In this document: positions 32,459-44,305 of the stretch, in pieces
Position numbering within the stretch: the first letter of the stretch is position 1
Layout of the letters: each line of letters starts with the position of its first letter
Source: Anolis sagrei
Lineage: Eukaryota; Chordata; Lepidosauria; Squamata; Anolidae
Direction: 5' to 3'
Assembly: GCF_037176765.1 (NCBI RefSeq)
Contig: NC_090025.1
Coordinates: 19,466,545 to 19,530,544, forward strand
Length of the DNA: 64,000 bases
Position numbers and translations under genes: made by a program
Notes under the pieces: model-generated
Told to the model about the DNA's origin: nothing
The model's database searches: none
The model's input: only the letters and a program-made list of their open reading frames with translations

Positions 32459-33330
32459 AAATTTAAAGCTGCATACGCTTTAAAGGGGGCAATGAGAGAA
32501 GAGGTTCCTGAATATGTTGGGCATGTTTTCACGCAAGGGGTTCAACTGGTTTAACATTAATGCTGCCTCCTTGGGGAACTGGCTCTATAATGAATGATCA
32601 ATCATACTGAGAAAAGATGTTCAGCACAGTTGTCAAACTACAACTCCCACATTTCTTTATGGGAAGCCATGGCAATTAGACTGGTATAACCCAACACTAA
32701 ATATGTAGTGTAGCTTTTCCATTGGTTCGCTTTGCCAATATAGTTCCAGTTCTATAAAGGATCAAATACCACTATAACCCCTCCTCTCTTGGAAACAATG
32801 GGATCCTTGTGCACCATTTATATTTAATAGTGCTGCATTTTTGCAGCTGTTTCAGACTCTGATAAGCAATTGGGATTTTTAAGAAAAGGCTTTTATATTA
32901 TTTTTAAGAAGTATTAATGCCTTTTGCAGGTTCTTTCCTCACCTCCATTATAATGTATTTTAATGTTGGGGGTTGGCTGGGAAATAAGAACAGTATTTTT
33001 TTTCTGCTGAACTTTCTTACAGGTACGTTTTTATTAGTCTGTTTTTAAAGTTTGTTTATAGCAGAGCTGTCTTTTCACAATATTTTTAATGCAATAGAGC
33101 TTTTTATAGAAAATACTTGAAATCAGTATTTAAGCTTTATGGGACGTCTTATTAGTGTAAGGAAAAATAGCAAATGTTTACTGTATCGCAAGTTACTATG
33201 TTTACTTTATATAGAGTCTTGTGTATATATTTATATACTTTTACCAAAAATGTTGAATTATCAGATGACTGAGCTTATAACTGCTGAGGCATCTCCACAA
33301 TGTAAATAAAAGGACACTTTTAAAATATGA
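32459..33330 (+). other. PTPN13: PTPN13 3' UTR
   Basis: The 3' UTR runs from the stop codon to just past the AATAAA signal. It is AT-rich and free of obvious transposons, unlike the DNA after it, which supports it being retained transcript sequence. It has runs of T and several ATTTA-like motifs. The cleavage site is estimated 15-25 bases after the signal. Confidence 0.85.
33305..33310 (+). promoter_or_regulatory. Polyadenylation signal AATAAA of PTPN13
   Basis: A canonical AATAAA is followed about 25-45 bases later by a GT-rich stretch (ggtctggtgtcc), the usual layout of a vertebrate poly(A) site. Repeats start soon after at 33,458. Confidence 0.85.
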
Positions 33331-33465
33331 TGTGACTATTTGGTCTGGTGTCCATTTGATCTGTTTTTTTTTTCTGATGATCAGAACAGATTTCAAGATT
33401 GGACTGAGAATTTCTAGACCCACACAGTTAGTTGGGTCTCTGATTGTTTCTTAATCACTCTAGAA

Positions 33466-33600
33466 CAGCGGTTCTCAACCTGTGGGTTCCCAGTTGTTTT
33501 GGCCGTCAATTCCCAGAAATCCTAACAGCTGGTAAATTGGCTGTGATTTCTGGGAGTTGTAGGCCAAAACACCTGGGGACCCACAGGTTGAGAACCTCTG
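33466..33600. mobile_element. hAT foldback MITE with exact duplication
   Basis: Starts CAGCGGTTCTCAACCTGTGG and ends TTGAGAACCTCTG, with CTCTAGAA on both sides (33,458-33,465; 33,601-33,608). Recent by this family's standard. Confidence 0.92.
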
Positions 33601-33784
33601 CTCTAGAAATACATTGTTCCCAATCAATGCTTTATCACAGGCACAAAGAGGTTTCTCTTGGTTTTTCCAGAGACATATTGATGTTTGCACAGATTGGGAT
33701 GTTGTCATAAAATATACTCCATATTTTACACCACATGCATTGATACATCATACAAGGACACCAATAACACAGTCCAAGAGCATG

Positions 33785-33965
33785 ACACAAAAAAACTAGG
33801 TGTCTTGGTTTTTAAGCCTGTTCCTTGGGTTATTTGGGGAGCTGATTTAGAAAATTGCATTGGATAGACCACATCAGCTCTGGTTTCTTACACAATTGTT
33901 ATCAAGGTTTTTATGAGTGATAAGATAGCATATGTTCTGTATCTCAAAAACTAGAGCTGATGGGG
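33785..33965. mobile_element. hAT fragment
   Basis: gggttatttggggagctgat through catatgttctgtatctc is the internal part of the 58,101-58,470 family, without ends. Confidence 0.65.
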
Positions 33966-34589
33966 GGGGGGGTTAGTTCCATTTTTGGAATCAGCAGATC
34001 ATATATGTACATGCAGAAACAGGGCTAACATTTGAGGCACCAAAATGTGTGTTGTCCAGTGGAATGTACACTTTTGCAGGAAAACACAGCTTAGAACTGG
34101 AAGAACTCTTCCAAAGGCAATCTTAAAGCATTCACATTTTGAGAACAAGCTGCTGCGGTTTGCAGAAACATTGAGCTGTCTTTCTGGTGGCAACATGGCT
34201 TATCTTTCCATTTCCATCCTTCCTAGTTGAGGTAAGACAAAGAAAGAGAGCTGCTGCTAATCAGTAATACAAGCCTGCCTCCGTGCAGAGATAGCTCCTC
34301 GCTGGACTGAGAAAATATATCAAGTGCTTATTGTGTAGCAAGCAAGCCATTGTATTTTTATTGCTGTGACTAATTTTCATTTAGAAATAGAATTGGTGTT
34401 TGCCACCTGTGGAGGTAAGCCAGAGTACATACAAACTACAATCAATCATGTCTTTGGTTCAAAATATATATACCCACAGTTGAGTAATTTCTTTATTAGG
34501 ATCAGCCAAAACTGCCCAACTGTGAATATTGCAATACAGCTGGCCTCACATTCTTAATATATATATGATTCTGGAAGAGACTAAAAGCA
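33966..34589. other. Intergenic, nothing distinctive
   Basis: After a G9 run at about 33,962 I see no gene or repeat signal up to the fragment at 34,590. Confidence 0.5.
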
Positions 34590-34690
34590 ACAGCACAAAT
34601 TGCCATAGATACAAGTGAAATGTCAGGAGAGAATGCTTCTGGAACTTGCCCATACAGCCCGAAAAACACACAACAACCCAGCATATGTGC
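34590..34690 (+). mobile_element. Penelope-like repeat fragment
   Basis: gccatagatacaagtgaaat...agagaatgcttctggaactt...cacaacaaccca matches one arm of the 20,633 element. Confidence 0.6.
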
Positions 34691-34714
34691 TTTTGATATG
34701 AACAATAAAATCAT

Positions 34715-34860
34715 ATAATTATATAAAACTTTATATCCTGCCACCATCTCCCAAAAGGGATTAGGGCAGCTTACAAAAGCACTTAATAGTACAACAAGAT
34801 ACAATAAAATACATGAGCATATATAAACAATAACAATGTACATTTACATAAATAAATTAC
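34715..34860 (-). mobile_element. L2-type 3' end fragment
   Basis: tatatcctgccaccatctcc, gattagggcagcttacaaaa is a reverse-oriented L2-like 3' end. Confidence 0.55.
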
Positions 34861-35332
34861 ATAAACTATCCTATAACAAGCCCTAAGAATGGTTTTTTGT
34901 TTATAAGAACATTGTATTCACATGCTCCTCACTTCCTTCACTCTTCAGGAGGCAGAGTTAGAAACTTTTGCTTCCATTTTAGATTAGTCATGCTTTAATT
35001 ATGTCCAACTGAAAGAAACCACATTCAACTCATGTTTTATGAAGCTGATTGCTTTGCACTAACCAAAATTGAGATTACTCGCAGTTGATGATTGAGATGT
35101 AATACTAAATTATGGTTAATTGAAGTACAATGTAAAAACTCTTTATAGCCAAAGTTCTGAAGAATAGGAGATGGGGAAAAGAACAAGCCCAATAGTCTGG
35201 GGGAGTTCTGGTCTATCATGTGGAATTGTCTCATGATCAGAGTTTGCAAAAGTTCCTTTTTAAACTGTCTGCCCTAGAACCATCAACGATCACTAGGAAT
35301 TTTCAGAAGTCACTTTGTCTTTATGTCTACAC

Positions 35333-35633
35333 TAGTGGTTCCCAAACTGTGGTTTGTGGACCACTAGTGGTCTGCAAGAACGAAAATATGGTCCATGGTC
35401 TCACCATTACTACACCGTTGCAATGAGAGCAACTGGTCTCACGAAACCATGCAGCTACTGGATGGCATATGTTCTGTATCTGAAACTAGAGTTGGTGTGG
35501 TCTATCCACTGCAATTTTCTGAATCAACACCCCAAATAACCAAATTGAATCTAAAATTGACCAAAAACTGATTCATTATTTTGGTATTAATGTTGGAGAG
35601 TGGTCCCTGATCAAAAGAAAGTTGGGAACCACT
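35333..35633. mobile_element. hAT element
   Basis: Starts tagtggttcccaaactgtgg and ends gttgggaaccactg. Internal text shared with 31,764, 40,128 and 58,101. Confidence 0.78.
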
Positions 35634-35847
35634 GGTATATACACAGGCACAATGTTGTTTTTTTCCCATAATAATTACCATTAGGATTTTAAAACTTTCT
35701 CTAGCTCTGTATTTCATCATCAAAGTGATGATCTTACTAGATGTTACCAGGTGTAATTGCAGGACACTCTAATAATTTGCTTATTGCTTCTGCAAATGAC
35801 AACTATTATTGTTGAAGGAGCAAAACAATCATCAATGGGAAGAAGGT

Positions 35848-35990
35848 CTAGTTGGGACCACTTGGGGGCAGTGGTCTTCTTTCCAACAATACCCTGCATC
35901 TGAATTCTGACTCCACTTGCTGTGCGAGCTTCTTCTGGCGCTGAATGTTCTCAAGTCTTTGGGTTTCTAACAACTTTGCTGCCTCTATCA
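35848..35990 (-). CDS. C4orf36: C4orf36-like gene, terminal coding exon
   Basis: On the minus strand the acceptor gctttgtag (36,000-35,991) opens a 143-bp exon that ends with a stop at 35,848. It encodes IEAAKLLETQRLENIQRQKK and then VLLERRPLPPSGPN, a charged helix and a basic Pro-rich tail. Human C4orf36, as I recall it, ends KLEREYEVKRLCKLK...LLLRERPAGLRRPLPSK, which fits in spacing and in the RRPLP end. The exon needs one base from upstream, exactly what the 38,189-38,346 exon supplies (A+TG = Met). The gene lies between PTPN13 and the AFF1-like exons, as in human. Its function is not known. I found no clear poly(A) signal after the stop. Confidence 0.68.
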
Positions 35991-36170
35991 CTACAAAGCA
36001 ATAAGCAAAATAGAAAAAAAAGTGATATTTTGATAAAGCAACATAATTAAGAACGGAATTGTTAAGATGACGGAACAATTGTTAAGATGTCGAAATTGTA
36101 GGCAAGACAGACAAATTTATTTTGAATGTGCAAGTCTTCATGAGTGCTCAGACATTACAGGATAGAAATA

Positions 36171-36478
36171 CAGGTTAAATAGTCAAAATGCTGTGAGCCA
36201 GAAAAATTTTGGATTTCACATTTTTTGGATTTTGGCATACCTGTATTTGGATATACATACACAATGAGATATCTTGGAGATGGGCATGACATTCAGTAGT
36301 GTTTCATATAAAGCTTATAGACATAGCTTGAAGATGATTTTGTACAACATCTCCATGCAACAGAGTTTGTGTTGGACCATCAGAAAGCAAAGGTGTCACT
36401 ATCTCAGGCACTCATGTGGACAGTTTTGAATTTCAGAGTATTTCAGCCTTTAGAATTCCACATAAGGGATGCTCTACC
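36171..36478. mobile_element. Tigger-like element, degraded
   Basis: cagaaagcaaaggtgtcact...aagggatgctctacc matches the family at 9,400-10,011, but it retains only one recognisable end. Confidence 0.65.
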
Positions 36479-36489
36479 ATGACGTGCAT

Positions 36490-37480
36490 ATTATTTATTT
36501 ATTTATTTACAGTATTTATATTCTGCCCTTCTCACCCCACAGGGGACTCAGGGTGGATAACAATGTACACATATATGACCAACATTCAATGCCAAAGACA
36601 CACAACAGATATAGACAGATAGTCAGTCAGAGGATATTTAACTTTTCTGGCTGCCAGGGGAGCTATCGCTTTCATCGTCCATCTGCAATGCTGATGAAGT
36701 ATTTCCACATTCCCCGCATGCCTTGCTGCATTCTTTTTTTTTTATGGCTTCGTAAATTGGTTAAATTAGCCTCCCCACACATAGGTGGTACCTAATCTTT
36801 CTGCTTGACAGATGCAACTGTCTTTCAAAATCGACAACAAGCTACACAATAGGCCTGGGTAACAACGCAAAAATTTGTTTCTAAAATCGATTTGTATTTG
36901 GGGTTTTTTTTTGTTTCGATATTTAAAATGATTACAAAATTTTCCTTTTAAAAAGTTCGATATTTATGAAATTTCGTAAATGGTAAAAAAATAACGAATC
37001 AATTTCCGGAACAATAACGAATCGATTCGTTAATGGTGGACGCGACCGCGAAATACGCTAAAAAACCTCCAAAAACTTCTGAAGCTTCCCTCTCCCTCTG
37101 TTCTTGACTGTTGGTGTGATATTATAATTTTTTTCCACTAATTAAACCATAAAACTGGCCCAGACATGCGGAAATAATAACGAAACGACCTCAGAACAAT
37201 AACGAAACGAATACAATAACGAAATACGAAGCATTTACAAAACGTGTTTAAAAATTTGTTTTTTTAAATGATTGCTCCAGAATGGTTCGTTATCGTTTTG
37301 TAATTGGAAAAATTAACGAATTATTAACGAATTACGAATTAACGAAACGAAACCGCCCAGGCCTACTACACAACTGGTCGGAAGCTCACTCCGATCCGGG
37401 TTGGCTTCAAACTCATGACCTTTTGGTCAGAAGTGATCTTAATGCAGCTGACACTCAGCCAGCTATGCCACAATCCCGGT
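36490..37480 (-). mobile_element. L2-tailed SINE split by a hAT element
   Basis: The 3' tail (TTTA)n and ttctgcccttctcaccccac lie at 36,490-36,600. The tRNA-like head (caaactcatgaccttttggt, gctatgccacaatcccgg) lies at 37,374-37,480. The 36,850-37,365 element sits between. Confidence 0.72.
36850..37365. mobile_element. hAT element, 516 bp, exact 8-bp duplication
   Basis: The ends TAGGCCTGGG / CCCAGGCCTA are flanked by CTACACAA at 36,842-36,849 and 37,366-37,373. The interior is full of aacgaat/attcgtt motifs. Non-autonomous. Confidence 0.92.
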
Positions 37481-37499
37481 GCTACATGCTGTAAATCTG

Positions 37500-38188
37500 G
37501 AGAGGTGGAATCCATAGTCCTTCACAACTCCCAGCATCTCCATGCATTAGCTACATCTTCTGAGAGTAATGGGGTTATTCTTTCAAGAGCAAGCCATTCT
37601 CCACTTTCCTAGCAATGACACTTTTGGAGATCACATGGCTGAATCACCTGTTGTGACCTCACCAAAAATGGCTTCACCAGAAAAACTTTGGCCAGGAGCT
37701 GCTTGGAGTTCAAGAATGGCAGCGTTCCCGGGACAACAAGGCATTGGTGCTAATGCACTGTTGCTCCAGCTGGCCATTTGGGCTTTTTAAAGGAATTGAT
37801 GCTCTTCAATGATAGCAGGTAAAACCGAATTCCTATATGGCATCTGGGGCAGCTCTGGAGCAGTTTACTCCAGATTATCTGAGTACATTTGGTTTAGCCT
37901 AAGTCCCATGGGAGCAAACTGTGGTGAATTTTGTGATGATAACTTGGAAGATCTGTAATCCAACCTGCCAAGGGTTGTATGGTTATTATGCTATTCTGTG
38001 TTAATTTTGTGAAATGCACCTTCTGTTATTGTGTCAAATTGAAATCTTTTGATTTGAATATTTTTTGCAGAATTTTGTAAATAAACGGATAACTTTGACA
38101 AATTAAGTTACATATTAGGAGAGCCATCTGAGAAGAAACAATGTGACTTAGATCACTTTACTTCCCACCCGAAGCCCTATAAACTTAC
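37500..38188. other. Intron of the C4orf36-like gene, unassigned
   Basis: Sequence between repeats and the penultimate exon. A plus-strand frame at 37,569-37,790 is open but has no recognised domain. Confidence 0.45.
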
Positions 38189-38346
38189 TTTGCATGGAAG
38201 GAAAATGTGTTTTCAAAACTGTTGTTACAGGTCGCAGTTTGAAAGGAGATCCCCAACAGATTTCAAAATGGAGGGGGTTGTCTATTACTTCTTCAGAGGC
38301 AAATAACAAACGTCTTGTAAGTGCGGCAAATTCTACACGGTCGTGC
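38189..38346 (-). CDS. C4orf36: C4orf36-like gene, penultimate coding exon
   Basis: The minus-strand acceptor gatatttcag precedes 38,346, and the donor CAAA|GTAAGT falls at 38,189/38,188, a near-perfect 5' splice site. In the one frame that stays open it encodes HDRVEFAALTRRLLFASEEV, then IDNPLHFEICWGSPFKLRPV, then TTVLKTHFPSMQ. Compared with human C4orf36 (NIKLPFLEEISFGG...QLTKCTTI...LPS), the positions I, P, EI, G, L, TT and PS line up. The 5' exon(s) encoding the N-terminus, about the first 25 residues in human, were not found. The alignment is by eye and from memory. Confidence 0.65.
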
Positions 38347-38861
38347 CTGAAATATCAATATCACAATTACTAGCCTCTTGCTCTTATGGAAAAACTGACA
38401 CAAAAGGTTCATAACACATCGCTTTTATTATGAATTGGTTTCCATTTATTTATATTATCAATAGAAACAGAAGTAATCTAGATCCACCTGGTTTTCATAT
38501 TGGATTTTGGAATGATGTCTTAACATAAGAGCTACAAAACAGGTTTATTATGTGTTTTATTAAGGAATGCTGATACTCTGCAAATATTATTGCATTCTGT
38601 TGAATTTTATTAGGTTATTTTTTTCAAATATATATTTGCAGTGGGGGACACGGGTGGGATGAGGATTTCACATCTACTGAAATATTTTTATCCCAAAGGA
38701 ATCCAAAGCAATATGTAGAAAATTGTGTTTGTATTCAAATGCACATTGGTATCATACGGCTCTTTCTCTTTTGTCTTTGTCTTTGGGGAATTCCTTAACT
38801 TCCCGGTTTAACAACAGAGAGGATGCCATTATTTTTATGTGTTCTGGCCTATCTTCTACAT
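38347..38861. other. Upstream of the C4orf36-like exon, nothing distinctive
   Basis: AT-rich. The missing upstream exon of the minus-strand gene could lie here or further on, but I could not identify it. Confidence 0.45.
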
Positions 38862-39217
38862 CAGGAGTCCTCAAACTTTTTAAACAGAGGGCCAGGTCAC
38901 ATTCCTTCAAACCGTTGGAGGGCTGGATTATATTTTGAAAAAAAGCATGAATTCTTATGCACATTGGACATATCTTATTTGTAGTGTAAAAAACACTTAA
39001 AAACAATATAATAATTAAAATGAAGAACAATTTTGACAAATATAAACTTATTAGTATTTCAATGGGAAGTGTAGGCCTGCTTTTGGCTGATCAGATAGGA
39101 TTGTTGTTGTTGTATGCTTTCAAGTCATTTCAGAGTTAGGTTGACCCTAAGCGAGGGCCGGGTAAGTGACCTTGGAGGGCCGTATCCGGTCCTCAGGCCT
39201 TAGTTTGAAGACCCCTG
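38862..39217. mobile_element. hAT MITE with exact 8-bp duplication
   Basis: Ends CAGGAGTCCTCAAACTTTTT / CCTTAGTTTGAAGACCCCTG, flanked by TTCTACAT at 38,854-38,861 and 39,218-39,225. Confidence 0.93.
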
Positions 39218-39287
39218 TTCTACATCATCTCCTTAGTATTGTTACTGGACACATGCATGGAAATCACAATCTGCCAATATCTAATGG

Positions 39288-39490
39288 TAAAGGTTTTCGC
39301 TTGACTAAGTCTAGTCATGTCCAACTCTGGGGGGTGGTGCTCATCTCCATTTCTAAACTAAAGAGCCAGCATTGTCTGTAAACACTGCCAAGATCATGTG
39401 ACCGGCATGATTGCAAGATTCGAACCACCAACCTTTTGGTCAGCAAGTTCAGCAGCTCAGCGGTTTAACCCATTGCATCACCTGGGCCTC
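39288..39490 (-). mobile_element. Sauria-type SINE
   Basis: The Bov-B-like 3' end (taaaggttttcgcttgacta, agtcatgtccaactctgggg) is followed by gatcatgtgaccggcatgat and the tRNA-like head ending cccattgcatcacctgggc. Confidence 0.82.
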
Positions 39491-40058
39491 CAATATCTAG
39501 AGAGCCACAAATTGCCCACCCTTTGCACTCAGTCATCAAGCTATAGTATAAATCTGTGTATATCACATTGTTTGTACAATGTGGTAAGAAATACATACAC
39601 TTTATAAGGGCTGTCCTTGAAAACAGTTGCTAATTTCTTCTTCCTGTACAAGTCGTATTCCATGTTGGATGAATTGTATTGCTGGCTGTCTTCTTATGAC
39701 CACCTAGGACAGAAATGCACCCATTCAGCCATGTCATTTAAGTCACCATCATTTACAAGCAGTCCCCCAGTAACAAACATCTGATTTACAAACAACTCAT
39801 AGTTAAGAATGGGTGAGACGACAGGAAGTAATAAGTATCTACCCCTCAGGAGGGAAATCCACTCCTGAAAGAGTTATTATCATGGGGGAAAGGTGTCCAC
39901 TTAAGCTTTCTTACCAATCCTGTTTCCACAAGAAGCCAAATTTTTCTAAATCGAATTATCACGGGGACAGAAAGTGAGGTGAAATTTTCTGAGCAGGGCC
40001 ACAGACAGCAAAACAAACATTACAGTGGTGTTAACTCTTCCCTATGCTACTCAAGGTG

Positions 40059-40062
40059 CATA

Positions 40063-40117
<55 letters not shown>
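40059..40117. repeat. (TA)n microsatellite
   Basis: About 27 TA units, followed by a (GA) stretch that is split by the hAT element after it. Confidence 0.97.
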
Positions 40118-40119
<2 letters not shown>

Positions 40120-40127
40120 AGAGAGAG

Positions 40128-40484
40128 AGTTCCCAACCTGTGGTCTGTGAACCACCAGTGACCTGCAAGGACTAAAATATGGTTCATGACCTCACAGCTA
40201 CTAAATACTAAACCATTGCAATGAGAGCAACTGGTCTCACAAAACCCTCTTATAGTGCCAAGGCTACTTAAATATAGTTTTCTATGGGTGAGCAGATGGC
40301 GACTACTGGATGGCATATGATCTGTATCAGAAACTAGAGCTGATGTGGTCTATTCAATGCAATTTTCTGAATCAGTACCCAAATAACCAAACCAAATCTA
40401 AAGTTGGCCAAAAGCTGATTCATTACCCTTTTGGTATTAATGTTGGAGAGTGGTCCCTGCTCAAAAAAAGGTTAGGAACCGCTG
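40128..40484. mobile_element. hAT element inside a (GA)n tract
   Basis: Starts gttcccaacctgtggtctgt and ends gttaggaaccgctg. The (GA) repeat continues at 40,486-40,503, so the element landed in or near a simple repeat. Confidence 0.75.
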
Positions 40485-40919
40485 ATAGAGAGAGAGAGAG
40501 AGAGTTACACTTTTAAAATGTACCTGTTTTGGCTTACATACAAATTCAACTTAAAAACAAACCTATAGAACCTATATTGTTCATAACCCAGGGCCTACCT
40601 GTACTTGTAACAAGTATATTAAGTATATTAATAGAGATTTTTAAAGGATGGAAACTAATTTAAAATAGAATAACTGTTCCCTTTTAGATATTTAAAGCAA
40701 CATTTACATTTCTCTTTGTGTCATGGCCAGATTAAGACCTTTCGAGGCCCTTAGGACTTAAAATATTTTAGTGCCCCCTACATATCTAATTCAAAATATA
40801 AATAATAATAAAAAATAATAAAAGCCCATTTTTAAAAAAACAAACAAAATTAAACAAAATTTACCATAAGGTGAAAATAATGCTTGTTTTTTGTAATATA
40901 GGTTCTATAGGTTTGTTTT

Positions 40920-41046
40920 TTTGATCTTGTATGCCATGTATAATGTGTTTTAATTGCCTTTTTGATATTGTTGTGATAACTTGTATTATGTAAACCGCTT
41001 TGAGTCGCCATTTTGGCTGAGAAAAGCGGTATAGAAGTAAAGCAAA

Positions 41047-41072
<26 letters not shown>
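40920..41072 (+). mobile_element. L2/RTE-type LINE 3' end with (AAAT)n tail
   Basis: aaccgctttgagtcgccatt, agaaaagcggtatagaagta, then (aaat)n. Confidence 0.7.
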
Positions 41073-41077
<5 letters not shown>

Positions 41078-41734
41078 CTATACTTCCATTTTATATTGAA
41101 AAAAAGGTTTCCTAATTGCAAAGTCTTTCATTGTGGGAGCTCCTTTTTGTGAAACCTGGTTCAGCTGCCTAAAGAATCTATGGATGCAGAGTGCCATCTG
41201 TAATGCATTACAGGTAACATTATGGCGTGTGATGTATTACATCCAGGCTCTTATTAGATTTCCCCATAACATGCAGAACCTGACTAGAAAGATCTAGAGA
41301 ACAAAATTCCCCCGTTAGCTTTACTGTATCCTGCTTAATTGGCATTCATGTTTGGTCACAGACTTTGCTTGCTACTTACTTTATGCTTGTTCGCAAGGAT
41401 TGTATTTGTTACTTAATTATTTCATAATCAAAGTTTGCTGGCGTAATTGTACTTGCGACTCCTACAGGAGGTCCATTTGTTATGCAGCTTTTAATGATTT
41501 TGCCTGACCCTTCATGGTCACCTCTATTGTTCCCTGTTGTCCCTGACATCTCTCACAGACTAAGGAGTGATGCAATAAAGAGTACCGTGCAACATCATTA
41601 GCATTTATGAGTGCAAGTCTGTTTAGGATCAGTAAGATGGAGGATCTTACTCATCAGCCTACATTGTTAATTTATCACTTTCTCAAGGAATCCCATGGAA
41701 AACTGTGGGATTTGTGATGGCGCAAGGAGAAAGC

Positions 41735-41900
41735 TAGTATGGTGCAGTGGTTTGAGCATTGGAGTATGACTCTGGAAACTTGGGTTCAAATTCCTGCTCA
41801 GCCATGGAAATCCACAGGGTGACTTAGGTAAGCCACACTCTCTCTTCCCCAGAGGAAGGCAATGGCAAACTCTTTATGGCAGAGGGAAAACAATCAGGGA
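41735..41900 (+). mobile_element. tRNA-SINE
   Basis: gcagtggtttgagcattgga (A box region), gggttcaaattcctgctcag (B box), then gaggaaggcaatggcaaac. Confidence 0.8.
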
Positions 41901-42176
41901 CATCTAATCATCTCTCAACAAAAGATTGCTCCAGGCACTGCCAGGCTATCAAATGCTAATCAAGGTGGTCAGTTGAAACATTCACACCTAGCTCCAGCAA
42001 ACAAGAGTCCTTTGTCCCACCCTGGTCTTTCCACAGATATATAAACCCATTTTCCTAGTTCCAACAGACCTCACTACCTCTAAGGATTCTTGCCATAGAT
42101 GCAGGCAAAACGTCAGGAGAGAATGCCTCTAGAACATGGCCATATAGCCTGAAAAACCTACAACAACCCAAAACAG
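41900..42176 (+). mobile_element. Penelope-like repeat
   Basis: cacagatatataaacccatt, ccaacagacctcactacctc, gagagaatgcctctagaaca, ctacaacaaccca. Same family as 48,660-48,910 and the arms of 20,633-20,865. Confidence 0.65.
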
Positions 42177-42599
42177 TAAGGATTTGCATGAGCACTTTCC
42201 AGCTGAATGACATTTCTCAGGTTTCCTGGGAGGCTGGGTCAGGAAGGGAAATGAGGGTTAAATCAACTTAAATGTAGTGTCAATACATACTTAGAATCTG
42301 GGGCTCTTGGATACAATACACATTGAAATCCACACTGTTAATCGCAATCAAAATGCCACAGAAATATGCAGCTTTTCCATTTTTCCAGAATTCTATCTGA
42401 TTAAGTAAGGTGACAGAAAACATACTCTCCAAATGTCCTGATTTGCAAAGATAGTGTTGAGTGATCGTCTAGTGTCCCATCTTTTTCAGCTCCAGCTTTC
42501 TCTCTTATTCTCCCACCACTTGCCCCCTTTGTCCCCAGCATAGTTCAGTTGCTGCTAACTGAGTCCAAAGTGTAAAAGCAGCATGCACTCAGTTAATTC

Positions 42600-42745
42600 A
42601 GCAAAGAGTGGTTTGGAGATTGGACTATGACCCTGGAGATCAGGGTTCAATTTTCTGCTTGACCATGAAAACCCACTGGGTGACCCTGGGAAATTCACTC
42701 CAGAAAACTTCAACTTTAGGGTCTGCCATAATTAGGAAATTCCAG
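42600..42745 (+). mobile_element. tRNA-SINE fragment
   Basis: gagtggtttggagattggac, gatcagggttcaattttctg, aaacccactgggtgacc. Confidence 0.75.
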
Positions 42746-42950
42746 TCTTGAATGTAGTATGCTAGTTTAAAAATAGGTAGAACTGACACTTCGAATTCTG
42801 TGCCAGAAATGAATCACCTATTTGTACCTTGACTGTCTGCTCCATTCACTGACTCTCTAATGGTCCATTCTGAAATCACTAGATGCAGGAGGACACATTG
42901 GTATGAACAAAACATATTTAGACGTTTCTGCAGTTTTTATCATTATAATA

Positions 42951-43210
42951 GAGCCCCCAGTGGAGCAATGGGTTAAACCTTGTGCTTGCAGGACTGAAGA
43001 CTGATGGGTCGGAGGTTCGAATCTGGGGAGAGCACAGATGAGCTCCCTTTGTCAGCTCCAGCTCCCCATGTGGAGACATGAGAGAAGCCTCCCACAAGGA
43101 TGGTAAAACATCAAACATCTGGGCATCCCCTGGGCAACATCCTTGCAGACGGCTAATTCTCTCACACCAGAAGCAACTTGCAGTTTCTCAAGTCACTCCT
43201 GACACAAACA
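42951..43210 (+). mobile_element. tRNA-derived SINE (Anolis type)
   Basis: gagcccccagtggagcaatg, ggaggttcgaatctgggg (B box), body and cctgacac tail. Confidence 0.87.
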
Positions 43211-44190
43211 AAAATCATAATCTCAGCTATCAACCTTTCCTTACAAGAGCCATGTCTGGTAGATACAACAGGTAAACTAGTTGCATCAATCCATGAGTAG
43301 GTTACAAAATTCAAAGGTCACAGTTGAGCATATTTATAAATCCAACTGAAATGTTTCCAAAATCTGTGCCTTTGAGTCTTTGAAATGCATTTCAGTCTCC
43401 AGGAATGTGACCCTTTCAGGCCTTGACATATTGATAGAGCGTTTTGGGTTTGTTTTTGTTTTAAAGCTCTGGTCTCTTACTGCTTCCTATAACAGCTAAC
43501 TTCACAGTTTATGGGGAGTTACCTACCTTGGAGAGAGAGAAACAATTCTAAAGATTATGCAGGAGAGAGCTGTTTTGTCCTGTCCTTGTTGCTAAATCTA
43601 GAATGTAAACAACATTTATCCCAAAAGTAATGGTGCAGACTCCCATCTAGTGGCTTTCGGCCTAAACAGCCAACTTCACAAATAAGAAAAACAACACTAA
43701 ACGTTGAAGGGACTTCATGTATCTTTTAGATGCGTTATAGTTATACAAACATATAGTATAAATGTAATGTATTCAGTCAGCTTCTGCATTCACAGATTCT
43801 TCATCCATGGATACAATCATCCATAGCTTGATTTTTCCCCCAATTTTTAAAGCTCGGCCTTGCCATTTTACATAAGGGACACCATCATACTATGCCACTG
43901 TATATAACAGGATTTGAGCATCCACAAATTTTGGTATCCACAGAAAAGCCAAATTCCAGGGACCTACTATAAATCTATGTAAGGAAACTGGTTTTGGGAA
44001 CCACTTGGTGGAATATTTAATAGGATTTATATTTCTGCTTTTCTGGCACGTGATAGTTCATGTTATTTAATCCCACAGTCCAGACAAGAAAAGGGAAGGG
44101 AGCCTGATCATTCATGTTGGTGCAGGAAGAAGGAGACTTTGTATTACGGAAGTTGTCATTGTACAGGGTCTTTAGTCTTTTTTGTCAAAT
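43211..44190. other. Intergenic or C4orf36 5' region, nothing assigned
   Basis: A less repetitive stretch. No frame with recognisable homology. Confidence 0.45.
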
Positions 44191-44194
44191 AGTA

Positions 44195-44305
44195 TAGTTG
44201 CCTCACCAAAACTCCAACCCCCAGGATTCCATAGCATTGAGCCACAGCAATTGAAGTGATGTCAAGCTGCATTAATTCTACTGTATAGATGCACCTTTAT
44301 AGTTA
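44195..44305. mobile_element. MITE fragment
   Basis: ccaggattccatagcattga...agctgcattaattctactgt is shared with 54,370-54,545, 55,010-55,155 and 63,918-64,000. Confidence 0.65.

Noticed and set aside
40059-40117. CRISPR- or regulatory-like repeat
   Set aside because: A plain TA dinucleotide microsatellite in a vertebrate genome.
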